64,000 nt of DNA, from contig NZ_LMSD01000044.1 of the NCBI RefSeq assembly GCF_001428045.1, forward strand, positions 62,001-126,000, written 5' to 3'. Shown here piece after piece: positions 34,834-42,696 of the stretch. The position numbers and the translations under genes were made by a program. The DNA comes from Paenibacillus sp. Soil750 (lineage in GTDB: Bacteria; Bacillota; Bacilli; Paenibacillales; NBRC-103111). The notes below the pieces were generated by a model that worked only from the letters and a program-made list of their open reading frames with translations, did no database searches and was not told the DNA's origin. How positions within the stretch are numbered: position 1 is the first letter of the stretch; each line of letters opens with the position of its first letter.

Positions 34834-35070
34834 GTATGATGAGTTCGATTAGCGATCGTGATGTTAATTGGTATGGCCCGGTATTATTTCCGTTAATTTG
34901 GTGCATGGCTAAGGGGACTAAGTCCGTATACAGACAAAGGGTGTGGCGATCGTGCTGAACATTTATTTGAAGGTTGTTGTGTAGAGGAATTACGAAGCTT
35001 TTGAAAAGAAATAGTCGCCGCTGCGCCCATTGTCGGAAATCCCCATGCAGATTGAAAAGGAGAAGTATCC

Positions 35071-35835
35071 ATGCCTGTCGTGCAAAAATTTGATCCTAAA
35101 GTAATTTCACTGCTACAAGAGAAAATAAAACTGATCAAAACGGACGAAGAAAGAGCAGTATATCTTGTCGGACCCATTAAGCTACCGGTTAACTTAAATG
35201 GAGAGACAGTCCAGTTTAAGTGGTACTGCTGGCTCAATTGCAACGAAGCGACTGAAGATTTTGAACGTATTGTCGCCAAATTATCTTCTTCTAATTTAGC
35301 GGAATATCAACAATCGAGTGTACTCGTACATGGAGATTTTCAAAATGCTGATCATGCCTTAATTCGGTTTCACTCCATCTGTCATACCGGCGATATTTTC
35401 GGCAGTAAGCGATGTGATTGTGGTTACCAGCTCAATCAGTCGTTGAAACATATTGCCGACCATGGAAGCGGCGCGTTATTTTATCTAGCTAATCATGAAG
35501 GACGCGGTATCGGGCTCTTTAGCAAAGCTCTTGCCTATATTCTACAAGAAAACGGATACGATACGGTGGATGCCAATCTTCAACTTGGTTTTGTTGATGA
35601 TTCACGTGATTATAGCGACGCGATAAAGGTTTTAAAAGCACTTCGGACAAAGCCGGTCACGCTGATCACAAACAATCCCAAAAAATTAGATGCACTTAGT
35701 AAAGCAGGATTGGATGTAGAGGATCGTGTGCAGCTTTGGGGAGATGTATCTGAATATAACGAGAAATATTTGAAGACGAAAATCGAGCGGTCCGGGCACT
35801 TGAACGGAGAAGAAGGCTGTTGTAATAATGACTAA
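35071..35835 (+). CDS. GTP cyclohydrolase II-type enzyme (stand-alone)
   Basis: A 254-residue member of the GTP cyclohydrolase II family, the first riboflavin enzyme, which opens GTP to a diaminopyrimidine. Zinc ligands Cys104, Cys115 and Cys117 are in ICHTGDIFGSKRCDCG; NHEGRGIGLFSKALAY, YDTVDANLQLGFVDDSRDY and LITNNPKKLDAL are all family signatures. It is not fused to the DHBP synthase domain (RibB) as in housekeeping bifunctional proteins, so it may be an extra copy for a secondary pathway or for flavin supply under stress. AAAGGAG precedes ATG 35071. The 237 bases before it hold no supported gene. Confidence 0.88.
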   Translation: MPVVQKFDPKVISLLQEKIKLIKTDEERAVYLVGPIKLPVNLNGETVQFKWYCWLNCNEATEDFERIVAKLSSSNLAEYQQSSVLVHGDFQNADHALIRFHSICHTGDIFGSKRCDCGYQLNQSLKHIADHGSGALFYLANHEGRGIGLFSKALAYILQENGYDTVDANLQLGFVDDSRDYSDAIKVLKALRTKPVTLITNNPKKLDALSKAGLDVEDRVQLWGDVSEYNEKYLKTKIERSGHLNGEEGCCNND

Positions 35836-35973
35836 TAGCGGTGTGTTCGCTTAACGAAACGTTCTCAGAAGAAGATGGCAAGGAGATGGTCCCTGAACTG
35901 GTCAGTGGTCATCTTCTTTAATGTCCACTGATATCTTGATGAATTGTGCTGTTCGGTACCAGGACCTTGTGAG

Positions 35974-36002
35974 TTGAAATTAATAAATGGGTATGATATG
36001 AT
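35974..36002 (+). promoter_or_regulatory. Promoter of the Lsa-type ABC-F gene
   Basis: TTGAAA (35974-35979) and TATGAT (35997-36002) with a 17-base spacer. Initiation near 36009 would give a leader of about 245 nucleotides containing the leader peptide and the attenuator. Confidence 0.65.
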
Positions 36003-36096
36003 TCCATTTAATTAATGAATGGAGTTGAAAAGTTTAATGTAATATTTCTTGCGAATATAAAAAAATAAAACGACAAAAGCGAGAGGTTTATTTCGC

Positions 36097-36171
36097 ATGT
36101 TTTATTCTTTATATGCAAGAAAGTTACTTATTCTTTTTACTCAAACCATATATCCTTATCTAATTCCTTAG
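36097..36171 (+). CDS. Leader peptide of the Lsa-type ABC-F gene (24 residues)
   Basis: ATG 36097 to TAG 36169-36171 encodes MFYSLYARKLLILFTQTIYP followed by YLIP. A GAGAGG purine site (36081-36086) lies ten bases upstream. Codons 7-11 (GCA AGA AAG TTA CTT, 36115-36129) are also the RNA arm that can pair with the terminator. A ribosome stalled by an antibiotic on this short frame would decide which hairpin forms. This layout is the known ribosome-mediated attenuation of antibiotic-resistance ABC-F genes such as vmlR; its operation here is inferred. Confidence 0.72.
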   Translation: MFYSLYARKLLILFTQTIYPYLIP

Positions 36172-36231
36172 GGGGCTAGATTTGTTGTATTTATTTGAGC
36201 CACAAGAAAGTAACTTTCTTGTGGCTTTTAT
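36115..36231 (+). promoter_or_regulatory. Transcription attenuator (terminator/antiterminator pair) in the Lsa leader
   Basis: Terminator: AGCCACAAGAAAGT (36198-36211) and ACTTTCTTGTGGCT (36213-36226), a 14-bp inverted repeat, followed by TTTTATTATTT. Antiterminator: CAAGAAAGTTACTT (36116-36129) inside the leader-peptide frame is the exact complement of AAGTAACTTTCTTG (36208-36221), the right arm of the terminator. The two pairings exclude each other. The terminator ends about 20 bases before the AGGAGG of the ABC-F gene. Confidence 0.85.
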
Positions 36232-36255
36232 TATTTCATACAGGAGGATAATGTT

Positions 36256-37734
36256 ATGTCATTAATAAGTGTTACAAATCTGTCGTTTGCCTACGAGGGC
36301 AGTTACGATAACATATTTGAGAACGTAAGTTTTCAAATCGATACGGATTGGAAGTTGGGATTTACCGGGAGAAATGGGAGGGGCAAAACGACATTTCTTA
36401 ACTTGTTGCTAGGTAAATATGAATATAGCGGAAATATTACAGCTAATGTTGTTTTTGAATATTTCCCTTTCTATGTGGAAAATAAAGAGAATAATACGCT
36501 CGATGTAATCAGCGACATATTTCCGGACTATCTGCACTGGCAACTAGTACGTGAACTTTCACTGCTCAAGGTTTCTGAAGATGTTTTATATCGGCCTTTT
36601 AATTCATTGTCTAGCGGGGAACAAACGAAAGTATTACTCGCAGCATTATTTATTAAGGAAAATAGTTTTCTTCTAATTGATGAGCCAACGAATCATCTTG
36701 ATAGGAATGCAAGAAAACTTATCAGTGATTATCTCAATACCAAAAAAGGATATATTTTGGTGTCTCACGACAGGTCATTTCTGGATAACTGTGTAGATCA
36801 TATACTTTCAATCAATAAGACCAATATAGAAATTCAAAGAGGTAATTTTTCAAGTTGGTGGGAAAATAAAAAGAGACAAGATAACTTTGAACTTGCGGAG
36901 AACGATAAACTTAGAAAAGATATTAAACGCTTATCGGATTCATCTAAACGGACGGGAAACTGGTCACATGAAGTGGAGAAAACGAAAAATGGAACAAGAA
37001 ATTCTGGTTCTAAAGTAGATAAAGGGTACATTGGCCACAAAGCTGCTAAAATGATGAAACGTTCTAAATCAATTGCACAAAGACAGCAGGCTGCTATTGA
37101 TGAAAAGTCGAAACTCCTAAAAAATATTGAAAACTCTGATAGCTTAGAGATTTCGCAACTTGTTTTTCATAAAACCCAACTGGTTGAGCTGGATCATTTA
37201 TCGATTTTTTATGGAGAGAGAATGGTTTGTGCAGATATTAGCTTTACTATCCAACAAGGTGAACGAATTGCACTCTCGGGTAAGAATGGCTCCGGGAAAT
37301 CAAGTATTATCAAACTTATTTGTGGTGAAGATCTAAGCTATACAGGCAACCTTATAAGGGATAGTCAGTTGAAAATATCCTACGTATCCCAAGATACTTC
37401 CCATCTTAAAGGTAATTTATCGGAGTATGCAGCCAGCAAGGGGATCGATGAAGGCCTTTTTAAATCAATTCTAAGTAAGCTTGATTTCTCAAGAGTCCAA
37501 TTTGAGAAGGATATTTCAGATTTTAGCGGAGGGCAAAAGAAGAAAGTGCTGATTGCAAAAAGTCTCTGCGAGGAAGTTCATTTGCATATTTGGGATGAAC
37601 CGCTTAATTTTATTGATGTTATCTCTCGCATGCAAATTGAAGAGTTGCTGCTTGAATACTCACCAACTATTCTTTTTGTGGAGCATGACAGTGAATTTTG
37701 TGAAAATGTGGCTACAAAGATCATTGAACTCTAA
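36256..37734 (+). CDS. lsa: Lsa-type ABC-F ribosomal protection protein
   Basis: A 492-residue soluble protein with two ABC ATPase domains and no membrane part. First domain: Walker A GRNGRGKTT (38-46), signature LSSGEQ (118-123), Walker B LLIDEPTNHLD. The linker (about 195-300) is long and basic, the part that reaches into the peptidyl-transferase centre. Second domain: Walker A GKNGSGKSS (342-350), signature FSGGQ, Walker B IWDEPLNFID, the variant usual in Lsa/Vga/Msr-type proteins. The start FAYEGSYDNIFENVSFQIDT and length are those of the Lsa group, which removes lincosamides, pleuromutilins and streptogramin A from the ribosome. AGGAGG precedes ATG 36256. The gene has an attenuator leader. 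The spectrum is inferred from the family. Confidence 0.9.
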   Translation: MSLISVTNLSFAYEGSYDNIFENVSFQIDTDWKLGFTGRNGRGKTTFLNLLLGKYEYSGNITANVVFEYFPFYVENKENNTLDVISDIFPDYLHWQLVRELSLLKVSEDVLYRPFNSLSSGEQTKVLLAALFIKENSFLLIDEPTNHLDRNARKLISDYLNTKKGYILVSHDRSFLDNCVDHILSINKTNIEIQRGNFSSWWENKKRQDNFELAENDKLRKDIKRLSDSSKRTGNWSHEVEKTKNGTRNSGSKVDKGYIGHKAAKMMKRSKSIAQRQQAAIDEKSKLLKNIENSDSLEISQLVFHKTQLVELDHLSIFYGERMVCADISFTIQQGERIALSGKNGSGKSSIIKLICGEDLSYTGNLIRDSQLKISYVSQDTSHLKGNLSEYAASKGIDEGLFKSILSKLDFSRVQFEKDISDFSGGQKKKVLIAKSLCEEVHLHIWDEPLNFIDVISRMQIEELLLEYSPTILFVEHDSEFCENVATKIIEL

Positions 37735-37817
37735 TAAAAAGAGGACCGAACTTTTATCTGAAGATGAACAATCCTTTTGAAGTATAATATTTATAGGATA
37801 CTTTTGGAGGAGAGCTA

Positions 37818-38471
37818 ATGAAATTAAGCGTATTTCTTTTGTTAATGATTGTTTTACTAACTGCTTGCACCGTAGAGTCGCTTCAAGATAATGTAACAAA
37901 ACAGGATATTAATATAATTAACCCCGTTGAAGGTACGAATGTATACAATCACCGTTATGACAACATGGATCGGGGTCATCATGAGTTCGATGGCTTCGAG
38001 ATTGTAGTCGATCAAACGTATTACAAATCAAATGACGTTCAAAGAGGGGAAATCGTATTTTATAGAAATCCAAAGTTGGAGAACTCCAAAATTAATTTGA
38101 GCGAGAATGAAATGGCAAGAATTGTCGCATTGCCTGGAGAGAAAATCCGCATTGATATAGGTCAGATTTATATAAACGGAAGAAAACTTGATACCTTTTA
38201 CGGGCAAGCACACAGACTTGGAATGAGCATTGAAGAATTGCAAGAGGCAGCAAATCGATCTGATTTAGCTGATAACATCCGCAATAATTTTAGTAATAAT
38301 GCTAAAGACTTTTTAAAAAGCAAGGAAACAAATTTGAAGGAAATAATGATCCCTGACGAGCAGTATTATATCGTTGGCGATGATTGGTGTCGTAGTGCGG
38401 ACAGCAGACATTTTGGAACAATCCCAAAAGATACTATACTGGGTAAGGTTCTTGGTGTGGTGAATAAATGA
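37818..38471 (+). CDS. Lipoprotein with a degenerate type I signal peptidase (S26) domain
   Basis: A 217-residue protein with lipobox LLTAC (Cys17). The S26 fold is recognisable in GFEIVVDQTYYKSNDVQRGE (box B-like), ARIVALPGEKIRIDIGQIYI (box D) and GDDWCRSADSRHFGTIPK (box E). The catalytic parts are missing: the serine box (SMxPT) reads NMDRGH and the lysine before RIVALPGE is alanine (box D KRVIGxPGD). It thus cannot be an active peptidase and probably acts as an anchored binding or sensor protein. GGAGGAG precedes ATG 37818. It follows the Lsa-type gene by 83 bases. Confidence 0.82.
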   Translation: MKLSVFLLLMIVLLTACTVESLQDNVTKQDINIINPVEGTNVYNHRYDNMDRGHHEFDGFEIVVDQTYYKSNDVQRGEIVFYRNPKLENSKINLSENEMARIVALPGEKIRIDIGQIYINGRKLDTFYGQAHRLGMSIEELQEAANRSDLADNIRNNFSNNAKDFLKSKETNLKEIMIPDEQYYIVGDDWCRSADSRHFGTIPKDTILGKVLGVVNK

Positions 38472-38565
38472 AGACGGACATTCCTTTTACACTTTTGCTA
38501 GATTTATGGGATTGCCTGAGCACGGGCAGTGAACTAATGGTGAACTATATCTTAATAATAAGATG

Positions 38566-38605
38566 AAAAGGCAGCCAGTCCAAGTGGATTGGTTGCCTTT
38601 TCTCA
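38566..38605 (+). terminator. Repeated terminator hairpin, copy 1
   Basis: Stem of 16 pairs with G-T wobbles (arms 38566-38581 and 38586-38601, AAGT loop) and T tail. The 42 bases 38565-38606 recur at 52100-52141 with three differences. Confidence 0.85.
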
Positions 38606-38670
38606 ATTACACGTGAAGGATAGTTGAGTCCGACTCACAAATGACGTCCTCGATTCACTTTATCCTAATC

Positions 38671-39096
38671 TTATTTAGAAATTTCACTATATTTTTTAAA
38701 GTTGTCTAGAAACGCCTGCCAGCCTGCTTTTTGCATCTCAATGGAATTAGTAGTTTCTGCTTCAAAAGATTCAATTACCTTAGTATCGTTTTCTTGACGT
38801 ATAAAAGTGATTGCAACTTTTCTTCCATCTCCCAAAGTGTAAGAAATAAATTCATTAATTCTCACTTCATCATAAACTCCACCAAGATCAAATCCAAAGC
38901 TTCCATCCTTTGCTTCCAATCTTGTAAGAAATTTGCCGCCTACCCTTAAATCATTTTCGGCATTTGGTGCATGCCAATCATCAGAAGCAAAAGACCATTT
39001 CGTTATATGCTGTGGTTCTGTCCAGTATTTCCACACTTTTTCAACTGGTACATGTACTGTGGTTTCTACCGTTATTGTTTGATTAACTGTTTCCAT
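38671..39096 (-). CDS. SRPBCC/AHSA1-type START-like domain protein
   Basis: A 141-residue protein of the activator-of-Hsp90-ATPase-1-like (AHSA1/CalC) family within the Bet v 1 fold. Pattern: ITVETTVHVPVEKVWKYWTE, then HITKWSFASDDWHAPNAEND, GGKFLTRLEAKDGS, and a C-terminal helix QKAGWQAFLDNFKKYSE. Members bind or transform small hydrophobic ligands. An AGGCGG-type site lies upstream of ATG 39096. It stands alone on the minus strand between two plus-strand genes. Confidence 0.87.
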   Translation of the reverse strand: METVNQTITVETTVHVPVEKVWKYWTEPQHITKWSFASDDWHAPNAENDLRVGGKFLTRLEAKDGSFGFDLGGVYDEVRINEFISYTLGDGRKVAITFIRQENDTKVIESFEAETTNSIEMQKAGWQAFLDNFKKYSEISK

Positions 39097-39280
39097 TCTA
39101 ATTACCGCCTCACTATATGTATTTTAGATTATCTATAGTTAATTATACCATTAAACTAATGATTAACTATAATTGGCCATAGGGGGAAAAAGCGCTCCTA
39201 GGAAATAGCATTTTATGTTATTATTAGGTGAAATTAGGTATATGGCTAGGATATGAGGAACAGAAGGAGTACAACCAAAG

Positions 39281-40396
39281 ATGAAGCAGCTCGTTTGTTT
39301 GGCGGTTATGACTTTACTGTTGAGTTCGAGTGTGATAGCGAAATCGCAGGTTGCGACTAAGCACGTATTGGACGAAAATACAGACATTGTCTTGGATTCA
39401 TCGAAAAGCTGGACTGCCAGTCGATTGGAGGGAATCCATGGAACTGGCTGGATCTCCGATCATGAGATAGAGTTTGTGCAGTCAGTGAAAGTAGGAACAG
39501 ACGAAGCTCATGAGCCCAATTATATAGATACGATGGGAAATAAGGATATCATCTCAGGAGAGGTAAGTGGAGAAAAACCTGGCATTTCCTACGATATTTA
39601 TGCGGTGTCTCCCGACGGCAGGCATATCTATGTGAAGCAGAATCATATGGAAGACGAGAATTATTTTGCCCAGCATCGGATAATAAGCCGAGATGGCGGA
39701 GAGACGAAGGAAATCGCCAATCAGGCAACTGCTGGCAGCGCCGTATGGCTAGATAATGAGCATGTATTGTACATGGGTGGAATTGGTGATAATGGCGTCG
39801 TGCAGATTGATTTGCAGGGAAAGATGACGCCTATGCCTGCACTAAATCAATGGATGGTACCCAATAAAGGTGTGCAGGTGTCGAAGGTAGGTGAACGCTT
39901 GTACTTTCTAGTTAGTAGCAGATTAAGTTATATCGAATTGTCACTGATGGATAATCCTGTGCTGCATACGATATTTGCTGAGAATGTTAATCGATTCTAT
40001 CCCTCTCCAGACGGACATCAGATAGCTGTTGTATCGACAGTACTCGGCAGCTTAAGCCAATCCGACAGGATGAAAAGTGAGCTTCTGCTGCTTGATCCAG
40101 ATGGAAATCCTATAGGGGATCGTTTGGAGACTGGGGAATATTTCAACAAAGTATCTTGGTCACCTGATCAATCGAAACTGACTTATGTCGTGGCGAAACA
40201 TTACCCCGACAAATATGAGGTCCATGTGGTCGATATGAAGATAGTCGAAAATAAGATGATCTACAAAAGCGGCAATCAGGTGGCGGTCAGCGAATTCTTC
40301 TGGAGTCCAAACAGCAAACTAATGATGTTCAGTGTTAACCGTTCCCATTCAACTTTGGAATCGAAGCCGGAGACGATTATTTACAAATTCAACTGA
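39281..40396 (+). CDS. Exported beta-propeller (TolB/WD40-like) protein
   Basis: A 371-residue protein. Residues 1-21 are a signal peptide (MKQLVCLAVMTLLLSSSVIA) with no lipobox at the cleavage point. The body shows repeated blades of the PD40/TolB type: YDIYAVSPDGRHIYVKQN, DNEHVLYMGGIG, NRFYPSPDGHQIAVVSTV, NKVSWSPDQSKLTYVVAK, SEFFWSPNSKLMMFSVN, each with the S-P-D-G or S-P-D/N-x-x-K-L motif. Such propellers act as binding platforms. AGAAGGAG precedes ATG 39281. A perfect terminator follows at 40457. Binding partner unknown. Confidence 0.82.
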   Translation: MKQLVCLAVMTLLLSSSVIAKSQVATKHVLDENTDIVLDSSKSWTASRLEGIHGTGWISDHEIEFVQSVKVGTDEAHEPNYIDTMGNKDIISGEVSGEKPGISYDIYAVSPDGRHIYVKQNHMEDENYFAQHRIISRDGGETKEIANQATAGSAVWLDNEHVLYMGGIGDNGVVQIDLQGKMTPMPALNQWMVPNKGVQVSKVGERLYFLVSSRLSYIELSLMDNPVLHTIFAENVNRFYPSPDGHQIAVVSTVLGSLSQSDRMKSELLLLDPDGNPIGDRLETGEYFNKVSWSPDQSKLTYVVAKHYPDKYEVHVVDMKIVENKMIYKSGNQVAVSEFFWSPNSKLMMFSVNRSHSTLESKPETIIYKFN

Positions 40397-40456
40397 TCAA
40401 CTGGAATGCTAAAGACTATTCAACTAACGCATGTTCTCGGTATACTAATTTTCAGA

Positions 40457-40486
40457 AAAAAGCGCTTCCCTGTGAAGCGCTTTTTC
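40457..40486 (+). terminator. Rho-independent terminator after the propeller gene
   Basis: A 12-bp perfect stem AAAAAGCGCTTC / GAAGCGCTTTTT with a CCTGT loop. Confidence 0.9.
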
Positions 40487-40542
40487 TTCGTATTTTTGTG
40501 CATACTACGTAAGAAAACTCATTATGAATAGGAGTAACTCAA

Positions 40543-41814
40543 GTGAACATGGATGAACTTATCGTGGAACAGCTCAAGAAACAGGCTGTGCGTTTGAACA
40601 GTACAGATGATTTGGAGGTATTAATCGAAGCGATTGGCGATAAGAAGTATGTTTTACTTGGTGAAGCCACGCATGGTACTTCCGAATTTTATAAGCTGCG
40701 TATGGAATTGAGCCGTAAATTGATTGAAACGAAGGGATTTTCCTTCATAGCGGTTGAAGGGGATTGGCCTTCCTGCTATGAGGTTAACCGGTATGTGAAG
40801 CAGTACAAGGATGCGAAACCAAACGCCAGTGCAGTGATGGAAGGGTTCAATCGCTGGCCAACGTGGATGTGGGCAAATGAAGAAGTTGGGGAGTTAATGG
40901 ATTGGTTAAAAAAGCATAATGAAGACAAACCGATGGCGCAGCGCGTCGGTTTCTATGGACTTGACGTTTATAGTTTATGGGAGTCCTTGGAAGAAATTGA
41001 ACGCTACCTGCAGGAAATAGGGACACCTGAACAGTTAGCTTTAGCCCGTAAAGCCTTTGAGTGCTTCGATTCCTATGAGAAAGAGGGGCAAAACTACGGA
41101 GTTTCTGCGGCTTTCTACGGCGAGAGCTGTAAGGACGATGTCGTGAAACTGCTGAAGGAGCTTCACGTGAAACGAGTGCGGTACGACGAAGATAGCGAAG
41201 CCGCCTTTAGTGCAGAATTAAATGCGCTTGTTGCCGTAAACGCGGAGGATTATTACAGCACCATGGTCAAGCATGACGCGGAATCTTGGAACGTCCGCGA
41301 CCGACACATGGTCGAGGCACTGCGGCGCCTCGCCCTCCACCACGGCTCAGACGCCAAAGTTATCGTCTGGGAGCATAACACACACATTGGCGATGCGCGT
41401 GCAACCGATATGATGACCGACGGCATGATCAACGTCGGCCAGCTTATGCGCGAAGCCCACGGCGAAGCCGATGTCTGTGCAATTGGCTTCGGCACTTACC
41501 GCGGCACCGTCATTGCCGCGAAATCTTGGGGCGCGCCGATGACGACGATGCAAGTGCCTGCTGCACAGCAGGGCAGCTGGGAGGAGCTCATGCATCGCGC
41601 TGGCGCGTATGATCAGATCCTCCTGCTAAGCAAGGAGGATCCGTTACTCGGGCACGAGGTCCTGGGGCACCGTGCCATCGGTGTCGTGTACCGCCCCACT
41701 TCTGAGCGAGGGAACTACGTTCCCTCAGTGATGGCTCAGCGGTACGACGCCTTTGTGCATGTGGACGAAAGCCATGCACTTCGTCCATTAACTATAGAAA
41801 AAGTGCTTGTGTGA
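40543..41814 (+). CDS. Erythromycin esterase family protein
   Basis: A 423-residue enzyme of the Ere family, which hydrolyses the macrolactone of 14-membered macrolides (EreA/EreB); many members act on other substrates. Key residues are His44 in GEATHGTSEF and Glu72 in VEGDWP, with the later WEHNTHIGDAR motif (about 282-292). GTG 40543 has AGGAG eight bases upstream and is preferred to ATG 40549. The first third has about 45-50% GC in the lines I counted, the last 400 bases 58-63% with C/G-ending codons, so the gene may be mosaic. The stop codon lies inside its terminator stem. Confidence 0.87.
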   Translation: MNMDELIVEQLKKQAVRLNSTDDLEVLIEAIGDKKYVLLGEATHGTSEFYKLRMELSRKLIETKGFSFIAVEGDWPSCYEVNRYVKQYKDAKPNASAVMEGFNRWPTWMWANEEVGELMDWLKKHNEDKPMAQRVGFYGLDVYSLWESLEEIERYLQEIGTPEQLALARKAFECFDSYEKEGQNYGVSAAFYGESCKDDVVKLLKELHVKRVRYDEDSEAAFSAELNALVAVNAEDYYSTMVKHDAESWNVRDRHMVEALRRLALHHGSDAKVIVWEHNTHIGDARATDMMTDGMINVGQLMREAHGEADVCAIGFGTYRGTVIAAKSWGAPMTTMQVPAAQQGSWEELMHRAGAYDQILLLSKEDPLLGHEVLGHRAIGVVYRPTSERGNYVPSVMAQRYDAFVHVDESHALRPLTIEKVLV

Positions 41815-41834
41815 ACCCACACAAGCACTTTTTC
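41797..41834 (+). terminator. Rho-independent terminator overlapping the Ere-family stop codon
   Basis: A 17-bp perfect stem (arms 41797-41813 and 41818-41834) with an AACC loop; the TGA at 41812-41814 is at the stem-loop junction. Confidence 0.92.
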
Positions 41835-41875
41835 TTATACGCCGGTGACCATATGCTAATGACAGTCGTGCCATA

Positions 41876-42277
41876 TTAGCGTTTCGGCATTTTACTCTCA
41901 TCCATGTACAGCAGGTTCCAGCGATGACCGTCCAAGTCGGCAAATCCTGCGCCGTACATCCAGCCGTCAATTTCACTCGGCATGCCAAAGATGCTTCCTC
42001 CGGCAAACTCTACTTTTTGAATAAAGGTATCTACTTCTTCTCTGCTTTCAGCGCCAATGGAAAATATTACTTCTGCGCTATGGGAAGTATCTGCGGTTTT
42101 TGAACCTGTAAATTTCTCAAACGCCTCATCCGGGAACAGCAGAATCGTTGTTTGACCTATGGCAAGCTTGGCTCTCTCGTTACCAACGCTCACTGCATGG
42201 AATCCAATCTTATTGAAAAAGGCAGTAGACCTCTCAACATCTTTGACCGGCAGGTTAATCCAAATCTCCTGTTTCAT
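41876..42277 (-). CDS. VOC-family protein (glyoxalase/bleomycin resistance type)
   Basis: A 133-residue VOC module: EIWINLPVKDVERSTAFFNK, IGFHAVSVGNERAKLAIGQT, an acidic EVIFSIGAESREEVDTF helix and the C-terminal GFADLDGHRWNLLYMD. The D-L-D-G-H-x-W-x-L motif is the usual C-terminal strand of this class. ATG 42277 follows AGGAGG; the longer frame from 42307 starts upstream of that site. Metal ligands and substrate are not certain. It converges with the Ere-family gene. Confidence 0.85.
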   Translation of the reverse strand: MKQEIWINLPVKDVERSTAFFNKIGFHAVSVGNERAKLAIGQTTILLFPDEAFEKFTGSKTADTSHSAEVIFSIGAESREEVDTFIQKVEFAGGSIFGMPSEIDGWMYGAGFADLDGHRWNLLYMDESKMPKR

Positions 42278-42425
42278 AGCCGTATCCTCCTGAAATATAT
42301 TTTTCAATTACTCCTACTATACTATACTTCTGGCATCAGAAGTGAATCTTATAAATGAAACGTAAGGTATGACATTCCTGTCATGCATCTAGGCTCTCCA
42401 GCCGATATGAGGATACTGATCCTAG

Positions 42426-42620
42426 CCAGACAAGGAACAAAACTTGAAATACTGTGACGGTTTTAAATCATATGATAAACTTAAAGATACTTGCAGGCTA
42501 CTAGTATCTCGCTTTTTTGAGTCAGCAGTTAGCCTCTTGTTGGAGCATTATTATGATCCGCGATATGAAGCGGTAGCAGCTATAAAGAATATTTATAAAT
42601 TACACGTAATCTTAGGTTGA
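42426..42620 (+). pseudogene. C-terminal remnant of a tRNA 2-selenouridine synthase-like (MnmH) gene
   Basis: An open stretch without a start codon ends at TGA 42618-42620. Its C-terminal part reads FFESAVSLLLEHYYDPRYEA, which resembles the C-terminal LLxxYYDPxY motif of MnmH/SelU proteins. The upstream reading (KYCDGFKSYDKLKDTCRLLV) has the helical character of that region. Nothing of the rhodanese or P-loop domains is present; 42278-42425 shows no matching frame. A strong hairpin follows after one base, as expected for the end of a former gene. I judge the family from the motif only. Confidence 0.5.
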
Positions 42621-42621
42621 C

Positions 42622-42666
42622 AAAATGGAGTGCAAACTGGCAACGTTTGAAGCACTCCATTTTTGG
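42622..42666 (+). terminator. Hairpin terminator just after the MnmH-like remnant
   Basis: Arms AAAATGGAGTGC (42622-42633) and GCACTCCATTTT (42652-42663) are exact complements, with a smaller AAAC/GTTT stem inside. It lies about 20 bases before the methyltransferase binding site, so it could also attenuate that gene, but its position right after the remnant makes a relic terminator more likely. Confidence 0.8.
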
Positions 42667-42696
42667 GTGGATTCATTCGATTCAAGGAGGTGTGCT

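Noticed and set aside
34836..34958. 40-codon plus-strand frame before the GTP cyclohydrolase gene
   Set aside because: No ribosome binding site and no recognisable protein pattern.
42622..42666. Hairpin as a dedicated attenuator of the methyltransferase
   Set aside because: No competing antiterminator or leader frame is visible, and the hairpin follows a gene relic by one base, so a relic terminator is simpler.
42625..42696. ATG 42625 as the methyltransferase start
   Set aside because: The ATG lies in a terminator stem and lacks a binding site; GTG 42697 has an excellent one.
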